The notes under the pieces: generated by a model
Seen by the model: the letters and a program-made list of their open reading frames with translations, nothing else
Databases searched by the model: none
What the model was told of the DNA's origin: nothing
Part shown: positions 43,347-51,586 of the stretch, one piece after another
Layout: each line of letters opens with the position of its first letter
How positions within the stretch are numbered: position 1 is the stretch's first letter
Assembly (NCBI GenBank): GCA_900696645.1
Contig: CAADGV010000007.1
Coordinates: 259,029-323,028 of the forward strand
Length of the DNA: 64,000 bases
Source of the DNA: an uncultured Chlorobiota bacterium
Lineage (GTDB): Bacteria > Bacteroidota > Ignavibacteria > UBA10030 > UBA6906
Direction of reading: 5' to 3'
Made by a program: the position numbers and the translations under genes

Positions 43347-44049
43347 AACTGTCAAAATTCACACCCCGGCGGGCCGTGTGCGCCTGCTGGATCGGAACGG
43401 CCGCCGCCGGACGATATTGCCGTTTGCCCCGTTTCCTGATGAATCGGTTCAGGTACAGCGACCCGAGGCCACCCCTGAAGTTGAACAGGCTCCGGTTCAG
43501 GTTGCAGAGTCGGATACGTTTGACATCGAGCAACGGTTGAATGATGAATACAAAGCGGGATTTGAAGAGGGAAGACGATTCACAGAAAAATCCCTGCGTG
43601 ATGAGTTGACTACGCAGTTGGCTAAGAATCACGCTGTCGTAGAGCAACTTACCGGAAACATTATACGCGAGTACGAGCGATTGCAACGTGAGGCCGAGCG
43701 GGGTGTTGTTGCGCTTGCACTCGGTATCGCCGAAAGAATCGTGAAACGTGAAGTTAGGTTGGACAATGAAATGGTTGTGCGGCAAATCCATGAAGCAACA
43801 AAACGGATTATTGGCGTTGAAAGGATCAAGATTCGGGTGAATCCGGCTGATGAAGAATTCGTGAGGGAGCACCGTACCCAGATTCTCGCTTCGAGCGATG
43901 CCGTACGCGATGTTGCTGTAGAACGTGACGAAACGATTGAACGGGGCGGCTGCATTCTTGAAAGCGAATCGGGGAATGTTGATGCACTCATTGCAACCCA
44001 ACTGGAACGCATCGGTCTGGCCCTGCTTGGCGATCAAACGAAGGAATAA
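43339..44049 (+). CDS. fliH: flagellar export ATPase regulator FliH
   Basis: 236 residues from the TTG at 43339. The N-terminal ~70 residues are variable; then a long coiled coil (DIEQRLNDEYKAGFEEGRRFTEKSLRDEL...EYERLQREAERGVVALALGIAERIVKREV) and a C-terminal globular part (IKIRVNPADEEFVREHR, ERGGCILESESGNVDALIATQLERI) typical of FliH. FliH binds and restrains the FliI ATPase and docks export substrates. It overlaps fliI by one base. Confidence 0.92.
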   Translation: MFRTVKIHTPAGRVRLLDRNGRRRTILPFAPFPDESVQVQRPEATPEVEQAPVQVAESDTFDIEQRLNDEYKAGFEEGRRFTEKSLRDELTTQLAKNHAVVEQLTGNIIREYERLQREAERGVVALALGIAERIVKREVRLDNEMVVRQIHEATKRIIGVERIKIRVNPADEEFVREHRTQILASSDAVRDVAVERDETIERGGCILESESGNVDALIATQLERIGLALLGDQTKE

Positions 44050-45386
44050 TGGCATCAGCAAGTCAACATATCGAATCCGGCAGATTTGAGCCGTACTTCA
44101 CAAGACTGCATCACGCCGATGTCGTGAAAGTAAACGGACGCGTGTCGCAGGTAATCGGCCTTGTTATCGAATCGACAGGCCCCAACTGCTTTCTCGGTGA
44201 AGTGTGTAACGTAAAAGCACGCAACGGCGAAGATCTTTGTATGGCAGAAGTTGTCGGGTTTAGGGGAAATCGTGTGTTGTCGATGGTGCTGGGCGATGCC
44301 GGCCGCGTGAGCCCCGGAAGTGAGATTGTTGCAACAGGCCATCCGCTGACGGTTCCGGTGAGCAATAAGTTGCTCGGCCGCGTCATCGATGGTATGGGGA
44401 GACCCATTGACGGCAAGGGGCCGATTGATGCCGTCGAGAGACGCTCAATACATGCAACTCCGCCGAGTCCGCTTGAGCGAAAACGCATAACAAAACCAAT
44501 CGCAACGGGTATCCGGTCAATCGATACGTTGAAGACATGTGGTATTGGACAACGGGTTGGAATTTTTGCGGGGAGCGGTGTAGGAAAAAGCGTGACGTTA
44601 GGCATGATTGCCCGCTATGCAAGCTCGGACGTAAATGTCATTTGTCTTGTTGGCGAGCGGGGGCGCGAGGTGGGAGAATTTCTAGACAAAGAGCTTGGCG
44701 AAGAGGGGCTCCGCCGGTCAATTGTAGTTGTGGCTACAAGCGATCAGGCTGCTCTCATCCGAATCAAGGCGGCGTTCATGGCAACAACAATAGCGGAATA
44801 TTTCCGCGACCAGGGGTTGAATGTCGTTCTCATGATGGATTCGCTTACGCGGCTGGCAATGGCGCAACGTGAGGTCGGCCTTGCGATCGGTGAACCGCCG
44901 ACAACGAAGGGATACACTCCATCCGTATTTGCCATGCTGCCGAAGCTTCTTGAACGGGCGGGGAACGCAAAGAAGGGAAGCATTACGGGGTTGTACACCG
45001 TGCTGGTTGAGGGGGACGATATGAATGAGCCTGTCGCGGATAGCGTGCGCTCCATCCTCGACGGGCATATCGTTCTCTCACGACGGCTTGCTTCGGCGGG
45101 ACATTATCCCGCGGTGGATGCATTGGAAAGTGTCAGTCGTGTTATGCCCGCAATTACTACCGGCGAGCATCAACGGGCGGCTGCACGCATGCTCGATCTG
45201 ATGGCAACCTATCGCGAGGCAGAGGACTTGATTAACATCGGAGCGTATGTAAAGGGAAGCAACCCGAAAATTGATGAATCTCTGAAAATGCGTGAGATGA
45301 TCCGGGCATTTCTCCGACAGCAATCGGATGAGCATGAGGATCTCGACACCAGCATCAGCTTGTTACGTGAAATGATGATGGTATAA
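44049..45386 (+). CDS. fliI: flagellar type III export ATPase FliI
   Basis: 445 residues, usual size. F1-ATPase-beta-like with Walker A GIFAGSGVGKS (Lys180), Walker B VVLMMDSLTRLAMAQREVGLAIGEPP, and C-terminal MREMIRAFLRQQ. It is a cytoplasmic hexamer that energises loading of export substrates, regulated by FliH and FliJ encoded on either side. Its ATG overlaps the fliH stop. Confidence 0.97.
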   Translation: MASASQHIESGRFEPYFTRLHHADVVKVNGRVSQVIGLVIESTGPNCFLGEVCNVKARNGEDLCMAEVVGFRGNRVLSMVLGDAGRVSPGSEIVATGHPLTVPVSNKLLGRVIDGMGRPIDGKGPIDAVERRSIHATPPSPLERKRITKPIATGIRSIDTLKTCGIGQRVGIFAGSGVGKSVTLGMIARYASSDVNVICLVGERGREVGEFLDKELGEEGLRRSIVVVATSDQAALIRIKAAFMATTIAEYFRDQGLNVVLMMDSLTRLAMAQREVGLAIGEPPTTKGYTPSVFAMLPKLLERAGNAKKGSITGLYTVLVEGDDMNEPVADSVRSILDGHIVLSRRLASAGHYPAVDALESVSRVMPAITTGEHQRAAARMLDLMATYREAEDLINIGAYVKGSNPKIDESLKMREMIRAFLRQQSDEHEDLDTSISLLREMMMV

Positions 45387-45398
45387 TCCGGAGCAAGA

Positions 45399-45827
45399 AT
45401 GGCAAAACCAGCGTCGCGGTTCAAGACAGTTGTGCGTGTAAAGAAGCAGCAGGAGAAAATTGCCCAGCAGCAGTTGGTGCAGATTGAACATGCACATCTG
45501 AAAGAGCGCGAGGAACTCCTTCGCCTTCATGAAACAAGGGAAGAAGCCGTCGATGGGTCTCTGCACCAAGGCAGGACGCGGGCGACCGACCTGCAAATGC
45601 AGAGGGCGTTTATTGTCAAGCTGAACGGGCAGATTCATCAACAGTCGTCCAAAGTTAACGACATACTTGTGAAAGCGAATGCCAAGCGCGAGGAACTGAC
45701 AGAACGTGCACGCGCCCGTCAGATCGTTGAAAAGCTTGAAGAAAAGAAATCTGTTGAAGCGGCAAAAACTCTTGATCGCAAGGAGCAGGAAAATACTGAT
45801 GAAGTCGCAAACCGAAGGTCCAGGTAA
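45399..45827 (+). CDS. fliJ: flagellar export chaperone FliJ
   Basis: 142 residues, almost entirely coiled coil (VKKQQEKIAQQQLVQIEHAHLKEREELLRLHETREEAV...). Sequence conservation in FliJ is low; size, the long antiparallel coil and the position directly after fliI support the call. FliJ forms the stalk of the export ATPase. Confidence 0.85.
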   Translation: MAKPASRFKTVVRVKKQQEKIAQQQLVQIEHAHLKEREELLRLHETREEAVDGSLHQGRTRATDLQMQRAFIVKLNGQIHQQSSKVNDILVKANAKREELTERARARQIVEKLEEKKSVEAAKTLDRKEQENTDEVANRRSR

Positions 45828-45836
45828 CATACGATC

Positions 45837-46403
45837 ATGTCCGGCACAAAACAATACATAATCATCTTTCTCTCATCCCTCGCATCGGTCACGACACTTA
45901 TGGTCTTGACGGCAATGGTGGAACCGAGGTTCTTTTCTCTCGTTCCCGGCACGTTTCCGCCCGATTCAACTCAGCAGCACCGTGCCGGAATATCGGATTC
46001 AATCGCAACTTCCGGCTATTCAATGACCTCGATGGGTGATAGTTCCGCTCCAACTCCCCGACGGCCCGACACGGCTAATGTACAAGCGACCACTGTTGCA
46101 GCGAATGGAGGGATAAACCAACTACCTGAGAAAGTGAAGGGAACCGTTTCGGAACTCAAGGGTAATACATCGATGACAATACCGGCACCGTTGGACACAC
46201 TGGAAGAGGCGGAGCTGAGGAAGATGGTGCAGATCTTTGAATCGATGGAGCCCGAGGTTGCCGCCAGAATTTTGATGAAAATGGATGAACAGGCTATTAG
46301 CAAGGTCATTGCGAGAATGAAAAGCCGTCAAAGTGCAAAGATCCTCGCGACATTGGATCCGGAACAAGCTGCTCGAATACTGAAAGGGAAGAGAAACTCA
46401 TGA
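45837..46403 (+). CDS. motE: MotE-like flagellar protein (MgtE_N-type domain)
   Basis: 188 residues. An N-terminal membrane segment (~8-28, IIIFLSSLASVTTLMVLTAMV), a low-complexity Ser/Thr/Pro-rich linker, and a C-terminal helical domain MVQIFESMEPEVAARILMKMDEQAISKVIARMKSRQSAKILATLDPEQAARIL, which matches the MgtE N-terminal/MotE pattern. MotE-type proteins act as chaperones for the stator or basal body and commonly sit between fliJ and fliK, as here. It overlaps fliK by 4 bp. Confidence 0.82.
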   Translation: MSGTKQYIIIFLSSLASVTTLMVLTAMVEPRFFSLVPGTFPPDSTQQHRAGISDSIATSGYSMTSMGDSSAPTPRRPDTANVQATTVAANGGINQLPEKVKGTVSELKGNTSMTIPAPLDTLEEAELRKMVQIFESMEPEVAARILMKMDEQAISKVIARMKSRQSAKILATLDPEQAARILKGKRNS

Positions 46404-48220
46404 TTGGATTACTGCAAGGTTTGTTTTCCGGTACGGTGAAGCTGCCGGTAACGTCGTCGGAGAAATGCGGCGAGGATCGGGTAGAGGCTGCTTACACTGA
46501 ACCTGCTGAAGAAGGAACATCATTTTTTGCTATGCTGGTTCAGTTGTTTACTCCTCAATCCTCAAAGCAAGCGGAAGTCGTTGGAATCGTGACAGTGGAA
46601 ACTACTGACGAAATGTTTTCTTACGCGACAATGCCGGAAGGCAATGAGCAAAGAGGTGAAGTGTCATCCAACGTCCGATCGCTCGATACGCTCGTGGCGA
46701 AGATGACACCCGTTGTGTCGACAAGCGAAAGTGTTGAACCGACATCCGGGATTGTGGATGCTCCTCAAGCATCGAACACTCAGGTCGGGTACCGGCGTGC
46801 CCAGAGTTCTGCTCAATCTCACCTTGTTGATAACGGGGAACAACGTGAACAGAGAGCGCCTGTTGTTCATGGGGTCGGACAGATGCATCGCGCAACAGAT
46901 CTACAAAAGCCCGCGGCTATGCAAAACAATACCGGGCCTCAACCCGATCCGACAGTTCGATCGGATCATGATGTTTCGCAGGAATCGCCAACTCAAAACG
47001 TAGTCATGGGCGGCCCAAATAGCAGACCTGCAACGGAGATTATTGAGCGAAGAAGTGAAGGATTTCCCCTCAATTGGAACAAAACCGGATCAAGCGAGAT
47101 TGTCAGGGATTCTGTACGGGAAACCGGAAGACAAGAGGTTGCCGAAGGATTGCGGACCCTGTCACCCGAGGTTGGCAGACCCTCCGTTCGGGAAGCCGGA
47201 AGTCAAGGAGTTGCTGAAGAGTTACAGATTCTGACCAACAAATTCTCAACCGTTGGGATTCTGAAGAGGGAAACACCGGAGAGTACTGCCCGAATGAATA
47301 TTCCGGCTGAGTATTCTGAAGATATCTCCACTGACGAAACAGAACGAGTTCAAACTCGAGATGGTGAGAATACTAATCATGAAAACAAGGCTGGGCTACA
47401 ACAATCACCATCACGCAGTAATCTGCAGGCTGTGAAGCAGGCAGGCGTCGATCAGGCGCAGATAGATCAGCCTTCTGTGATGATTCCGGAGCCGGTATCG
47501 CCTAACAAAGCAAATCCGGTCAATCTTCCGGGACAGCCAACAGTGGGCGTTGCAGAGACAAAATTTGCGAAGGAAGATTCCGAGGCAAACACAGAAAATG
47601 ATACACAGCTCGACCCCGGCCTTCAAGAGAAAGGCAAAACGCCACCAGAAGCAAAGAGTGTGCAGGCTTCAAATCAAGATATGAGACCTGAAGTCGTAGG
47701 CCGGCCTGTTTCTGCCGAGTTCCAACAGATACCGATTCACAGCAGGCCGGACACGCCAAACTCATTTCAGGCTGCTGAAAAGCCGTATGTTCCGGTTCAA
47801 CTTCCCCGGGATTTCGCGCAGAATCTCATGGTACGAATCTCGGATGAGTTGAAAGCACATATCGAAGGGAAATCATCGGAAGTGCGAGTCGTGATGAAGC
47901 CGGAATCGATGGGACAGTTGTCCCTCCGCGTTGCAATGGAGGACGGAAGACTTGTTGCGATCATGGATGTGAGCAAGACGGCTGTAAAGATCGCGCTGGA
48001 GGCCCAGTTGCCTCAATTGCGTGAGGCGCTTGCAGCACAAGGAATCAATGTCGAACGATTCGATATTCTATCGGGATCAACAACTCAGTTTGAGCGTCAT
48101 GGTGAGGGCAGCGCCTTTCATCGGCAGCAGCACTCCCGGCGTCAGATGGATGTGGATGTAGCCGAACGGTACGATACCGTGAAGTATCTCGGCTACAACA
48201 CGGTCGAATACATTATCTAA
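46400..48220 (+). CDS. fliK: hook-length control protein FliK
   Basis: 606 residues, long for the family. The first ~460 residues are low-complexity, Gln/Ser/Pro-rich and poorly conserved, as expected for a molecular ruler. The C-terminal ~100 residues form the Flg_hook/export-switch domain: LKAHIEGKSSEVRVVMKPESMGQLSLRVAMEDGRLVAIMDVSKTAVKIALEAQLPQLREALAAQGI. Two adjacent 24-residue repeats lie at ~238-285. FliK measures the hook and switches export specificity through FlhB. Confidence 0.88.
   Translation: MIGLLQGLFSGTVKLPVTSSEKCGEDRVEAAYTEPAEEGTSFFAMLVQLFTPQSSKQAEVVGIVTVETTDEMFSYATMPEGNEQRGEVSSNVRSLDTLVAKMTPVVSTSESVEPTSGIVDAPQASNTQVGYRRAQSSAQSHLVDNGEQREQRAPVVHGVGQMHRATDLQKPAAMQNNTGPQPDPTVRSDHDVSQESPTQNVVMGGPNSRPATEIIERRSEGFPLNWNKTGSSEIVRDSVRETGRQEVAEGLRTLSPEVGRPSVREAGSQGVAEELQILTNKFSTVGILKRETPESTARMNIPAEYSEDISTDETERVQTRDGENTNHENKAGLQQSPSRSNLQAVKQAGVDQAQIDQPSVMIPEPVSPNKANPVNLPGQPTVGVAETKFAKEDSEANTENDTQLDPGLQEKGKTPPEAKSVQASNQDMRPEVVGRPVSAEFQQIPIHSRPDTPNSFQAAEKPYVPVQLPRDFAQNLMVRISDELKAHIEGKSSEVRVVMKPESMGQLSLRVAMEDGRLVAIMDVSKTAVKIALEAQLPQLREALAAQGINVERFDILSGSTTQFERHGEGSAFHRQQHSRRQMDVDVAERYDTVKYLGYNTVEYII
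47111..47254 (+). repeat. 72-bp tandem duplication inside fliK
   Basis: Two in-frame units of 24 codons begin at 47111 (SVRETGRQEVAEGLRTL) and 47183 (SVREAGSQGVAEELQIL). The copies have diverged at several positions, so the duplication is not recent. It lies in the ruler part of FliK. Confidence 0.7.
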
Positions 48221-48243
48221 CAACTAATCAGAAAGGAGACACT

Positions 48244-48930
48244 ATGCCGATCTACCAGGCGACAGCAGTCGGTCCGCCGCAAATTGGTACATCGACGGTG
48301 AACAAAGGGGCTATGGGAAAGGATGACTTTCTCAGGCTTCTCACAAACCAGCTCCGCTTCCAGGATCCGATGAACCCGATGAAGGGGGCGGATTTTGCGG
48401 CGCAGTTGGCGCAGTTCAGCTCGGTTGAGCAGCTTAGCAACATCAGCGCTTCGCTGGAATATAGCATCAACGCAAACTATGTGTTGACGCAGGCAATCAA
48501 CAACGGCCTTTCAGCGGGATTCGTCGGGAAGGAAGTACGCGCAAGCGGCGATACGTTTACTCTGGCTGAGGCGGGTGACGGACTTCGGAGCGCAAAGCTG
48601 GGCTATTCGCTCGGATCGTCAGCAAGTTCCGTTACCGTCAAGATCAAGAATGAACGGGGAGAAGTTGTTCGCACGATGCAGCTTTCGGGCACGAGCAAGG
48701 GCGATAATTCATTCACGTGGGACGGGTTGGATGACGGAGGCGTTGACGTTCCCGGAGGCAAGTACACGTTTTCCATCGAAGCCAAAGATTCAGCCAACAA
48801 GAACATCGATGCGTCTACGTTCTTCTTCGGGAGGGTCTCTTCAGTCCGTTTTACCGCTGAGGGGACGAAGTTCGTCATCAATGGTCAGGAAGTATTCCTC
48901 GGCAATATTCTGGAAATCCTGGAGGGATAA
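48244..48930 (+). CDS. flgD: flagellar hook capping protein FlgD
   Basis: 228 residues. N-terminal GKDDFLRLLTNQLRFQDPMNPMKGADFAAQLAQFSSVEQLSNI is the conserved hook-cap region; the C-terminal part is the FlgD Ig-like/Tudor module (VTVKIKNERGEVVRTMQLSG...FTWDGLDDGGVDVPGGKYTFSI). FlgD caps the growing hook and is removed later. AAAGGAG precedes the ATG. Confidence 0.95.
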   Translation: MPIYQATAVGPPQIGTSTVNKGAMGKDDFLRLLTNQLRFQDPMNPMKGADFAAQLAQFSSVEQLSNISASLEYSINANYVLTQAINNGLSAGFVGKEVRASGDTFTLAEAGDGLRSAKLGYSLGSSASSVTVKIKNERGEVVRTMQLSGTSKGDNSFTWDGLDDGGVDVPGGKYTFSIEAKDSANKNIDASTFFFGRVSSVRFTAEGTKFVINGQEVFLGNILEILEG

Positions 48931-48933
48931 GTC

Positions 48934-49320
48934 ATGGCAGAAACAGTAAACGGTATCAATGTTCCGTTCCTGCCGGTAGGCGGGGTTGACGGGCTGAAGC
49001 AAAAACCGTCGATTCAACTTCCGGTTGAGCGATCGTTCGAAGCGATCTTTCAGAAGGAACTGAGCGAAGTCAAGTTCTCTAAACATGCACAGGAACGCCT
49101 GAACGAGCGCAATATCCAACTTGATCAACATGACCTGTCTCATCTTCACAATGCCATCGAACTGGCAGAGAAGAAGGGCTCACACGATTCGTTGGTGTTG
49201 CTGCGCGACATGGCGTTCATCGTGAGCGTGAAGAACAGAACGGTTGTAACGGCAATGCACGGTGAAAACATGAAGGCGAATGTTTTCACGAACATTGACA
49301 GTGCAGTAATAGCTGGGTAG
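48934..49320 (+). CDS. conserved flagellar operon protein (TIGR02530-like)
   Basis: 128 residues. FQKELSEVKFSKHAQERLNERNIQL, then a helix and AFIVSVKNRTVVTAM near the C-terminus, is the pattern of the small flagellar operon protein found between flgD and flgE in many bacteria. Its biochemical role is not established in this sequence. The HAxxRLxERxI segment resembles the DUF4258 motif of the gene at 12935. Confidence 0.8.
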   Translation: MAETVNGINVPFLPVGGVDGLKQKPSIQLPVERSFEAIFQKELSEVKFSKHAQERLNERNIQLDQHDLSHLHNAIELAEKKGSHDSLVLLRDMAFIVSVKNRTVVTAMHGENMKANVFTNIDSAVIAG

Positions 49321-49335
49321 TACAGTAACTAACAC

Positions 49336-49362
49336 GGGCTGGTCCTCGGCACGAGGAGGCCC
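49336..49362 (+). other. hairpin between the flgD/orf transcript and flgE
   Basis: GGGC (49336-49339) and TCCTCG (49343-49348) pair with CGAGGA (49352-49357) and GCCC (49359-49362) around a GCA loop. No T-run follows, so it may be an RNA-processing or stability element rather than a terminator. It could help set the higher level of flgE. Confidence 0.35.
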
Positions 49363-49424
49363 CCGGTTGAGCCGAACGACAGAGGCTTGGCCAGAACAAC
49401 ATATCATCATAAGGGGGTACAAAT

Positions 49425-50711
49425 ATGTCACTCTACACGTCTCTTTTTTCGGGCGTTTCGGGCTTGCGTAATCATCAGGTAATGCTCAACGTCATCGGAA
49501 ACAACATTTCCAACGTCAACACCATCGGGTACAAATCAGCGCGTACCACTTTTGCTGAGATGTTCTCGCAAACCCGGCTGAGCGCTTTTCGTCCCGCAGG
49601 CGAAAGCGGCGGAATCAATCCACAGCAGATTGGCCTCGGTGCTTCGGTAGGTTCGGTGGATACGATGTTCACGCAGGGTAATTTTGAGGCATCAGGTTCT
49701 GCAACAGATCTTGCAATTGCCGGCGGAGGGTTCTTCGTCGTGAGGCAAGACGGACAGAAGTTCTATACGCGGGTTGGCAATTTTTCGTTTGATGCAGTCG
49801 GCAATATGGTGTTGCCCGGTAACGGGGCAATTCTTCAGGGAAAACTTGCGAATCCCGACGGAACCATTCCACCCAATGCATCCATTCAGAATCTGAAGCT
49901 TTCGCTCGATATGAAAGCGCCGCCCAAGGCTACAACATTTGCGAAGTTGGCCGGAAACCTCGACAGCCGCGCTGTGCAAGATACGGAAGTGCATTCAACG
50001 ATCCAGATATATGATTCTCTCGGCAATTCACACACTGTCGAAATCAAATTCACCAAAACAGCTAATGCGAACGAGTGGACATGGGAAGCCTCGATTCCGA
50101 CGGGCGGTACGCCGCCAGACCCCATGACGATTGCAAGCGGCGGCTCGGGCACTATCACGTTTGATAGCAACGGCGCATTGCTTGATTTCCAATATGCCGG
50201 TGGCGCAACAGCGTTGACGGTTGACCCTAACAACGGCGCCGGCATGGGCCAGAGAATCGACCTTACGCCCGGCAGGGTGGGAGAATTTTCCGGCATTACA
50301 CAAACAGCGCAGAATTCCCTCGTCAACATGCGCGATCAGGATGGCTATGTATCGGGAACGCTGGAGAATATTGCTGTCGATAAGACGGGCAGGATTCAGG
50401 GCAAGTTCTCGAACGGAACAATCATCACGCTCGGACAAATTATGCTGGCTGAGTTTAACAACCCGGGCGGGTTGAGCAAGGTGGCCGAGGGTATGTACAG
50501 CGCTTCCGGTAATTCCGGGGAACCGATTCTCCTCATTGCAGGCGAGGGGTCCAACTCCACGATCAACGGCGGCGCACTCGAACAGTCCAACGTTGATCTC
50601 GCAGAGGAATTCACCAAAATGATCGTCGCACAACGCGGATACCAATCAAATGCGCGCATCATTACGACTACGGATGAAATTCTTCAGGAGACGGTGAATC
50701 TGAAGCGCTAA
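49425..50711 (+). CDS. flgE: flagellar hook protein FlgE
   Basis: 428 residues, usual size. N-terminal LYTSLFSGVSGLRNHQVMLNVIGNNISNVNTIGYKSARTTFAEMFSQT and C-terminal ALEQSNVDLAEEFTKMIVAQRGYQSNARIITTTDEILQETVNLKR are the conserved hook/rod ends; the centre contains FVVRQDGQKFYTRVGNFSFDAVGNMV. It forms the hook outside the cell. AAGGGGG precedes the ATG and a strong hairpin follows. Confidence 0.96.
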   Translation: MSLYTSLFSGVSGLRNHQVMLNVIGNNISNVNTIGYKSARTTFAEMFSQTRLSAFRPAGESGGINPQQIGLGASVGSVDTMFTQGNFEASGSATDLAIAGGGFFVVRQDGQKFYTRVGNFSFDAVGNMVLPGNGAILQGKLANPDGTIPPNASIQNLKLSLDMKAPPKATTFAKLAGNLDSRAVQDTEVHSTIQIYDSLGNSHTVEIKFTKTANANEWTWEASIPTGGTPPDPMTIASGGSGTITFDSNGALLDFQYAGGATALTVDPNNGAGMGQRIDLTPGRVGEFSGITQTAQNSLVNMRDQDGYVSGTLENIAVDKTGRIQGKFSNGTIITLGQIMLAEFNNPGGLSKVAEGMYSASGNSGEPILLIAGEGSNSTINGGALEQSNVDLAEEFTKMIVAQRGYQSNARIITTTDEILQETVNLKR

Positions 50712-50941
50712 TCCTTAGAATCCGGGGCGGCCGTCAGGTCGCTCCGGAATTCATTGTATCCAGAGGCCTTGAACAACTTCGCGCGCTGCAGTAACCTCTT
50801 ACGCGTTATCGTGTAGCTCGTGCTCACCGGGTTCTTCAAGTTCCGCAATACGCGCGGCAAAACATCCACGTGGCCGATAATAGCCACCAGGGATTTCTCT
50901 TGTCCTTTCCCTTCATGCAAATCCTGCCCAAATCTCTGCAA
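50708..50941 (-). CDS. candidate antisense ORF between flgE and fliL, low confidence
   Basis: 77 codons on the minus strand in the 322-bp gap 50712-51033, otherwise free of genes. The translation is not obviously random: GHVDVLPRVLRNLKNP...ITRKRLLQRAKLFKASGYNEF reads as a basic helical protein. I do not recognise it, and it has no convincing Shine-Dalgarno. It may be a decayed remnant, a small antisense gene or chance. Confidence 0.25.
   Translation of the reverse strand: MQRFGQDLHEGKGQEKSLVAIIGHVDVLPRVLRNLKNPVSTSYTITRKRLLQRAKLFKASGYNEFRSDLTAAPDSKD
50721..50748 (+). terminator. strong hairpin terminator after flgE
   Basis: TCCGGGGCGGCC (50721-50732) pairs with GGTCGCTCCGGA (50737-50748): twelve pairs including two G-U, with a GTCA tetraloop, 10 bp after the flgE stop. 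The tail ATTCATTG is only moderately T-rich. It separates flgE from fliL, which has its own sigma-28 promoter. Confidence 0.65.
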
Positions 50942-50954
50942 TCTGACGCCACAC

Positions 50955-50981
50955 TAAAGATTTTCGAAAAGATACCGATGG
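50955..50981 (+). promoter_or_regulatory. sigma-28 (FliA) promoter of the fliL operon
   Basis: TAAA (50955-50958), a 15-bp spacer and ACCGATGG (50974-50981). The CTAAAGA context and spacing equal those of the two flagellin promoters; the -10 departs from GCCGATAA at three positions. The predicted start is ~50989, 45 bp before the fliL ATG. If used, fliA at the end of this run would be autoregulated. Confidence 0.55.
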
Positions 50982-51033
50982 CATACGGTTTGACCTCTCT
51001 GCTTGCAGTATTATTCAATAACGAAGAACTATC

Positions 51034-51576
51034 ATGGCAGACGAGAAACCCACAACTGAACAGCCCGCAGAAACAACCGAAAGCAAAAAGGATGGTCTCG
51101 GAAAGAGGATTTTGATATTCGGCATTCCTGTTTTCCTCGTGCAGTTTATCGTTGTCTATTTCCTGGTGGCGAAGTTCATCGTTCCGAGTACAGGCCACAA
51201 GCAAACTGAAACCGCTGTGGAGCAGTCGGGTCACGAGAGGGAGAATACGAAAACCGACAAAGAGGAAGCCAGAGAGCAGCATATCTATGCGGTCAAAGAT
51301 CTCATCATCAATCCGGCAGCAACAAACGGTCAACGCTACCTCCTCACAACGATAGCGTTCGACCTGAGCAGCAACGATGCATTGAAGAATCTGGAAAAGA
51401 AGGAGATGGCTGTGCGTGATGCTCTTAACTCGATACTCACGAGCAAAACGATGGAACAGTTGATTGATGTCTCGAAGCGCGAGAGTTTGCGCGAAGAGAT
51501 TGCCGGAAAGGTAGCGCATCTCGTGGATCGCGGAACGCTTCAGAGTGTGTACTTCAGTAAATATATCATCCAATAA
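51034..51576 (+). CDS. fliL: flagellar basal body-associated protein FliL
   Basis: 180 residues. A Lys/Glu-rich lead, one membrane segment (~28-50, ILIFGIPVFLVQFIVVYFLVA), and a periplasmic domain with VKDLIINPAATNGQRYLLTTIAFDLSS and LRDALNSIL..KTMEQL-like helices typical of FliL. FliL rings the stator and helps it engage. First gene of the fliL-fliA run. Confidence 0.88.
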   Translation: MADEKPTTEQPAETTESKKDGLGKRILIFGIPVFLVQFIVVYFLVAKFIVPSTGHKQTETAVEQSGHERENTKTDKEEAREQHIYAVKDLIINPAATNGQRYLLTTIAFDLSSNDALKNLEKKEMAVRDALNSILTSKTMEQLIDVSKRESLREEIAGKVAHLVDRGTLQSVYFSKYIIQ

Positions 51577-51586
51577 GAAACGGCAC

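Noticed and set aside
43306-44061. 251-codon minus-strand frame
   Set aside because: Complement of fliH with no recognisable domain; fliH is supported by family pattern and operon context.
49336-49362. GGCAC...GGCC before flgE as sigma-54
   Set aside because: Spacing is 9 bp and the -12 element lacks TTGC; the stretch is better explained as a hairpin.
50028-50645. 205-codon minus-strand frame
   Set aside because: Complement of flgE; no domain or ribosome-binding site.
50854-50880. GCCGATAA at 50873-50880 as a sigma-28 -10
   Set aside because: The -10 is perfect but the expected -35 position reads GCGG instead of TAAA; the site at 50955 is better and closer to fliL.
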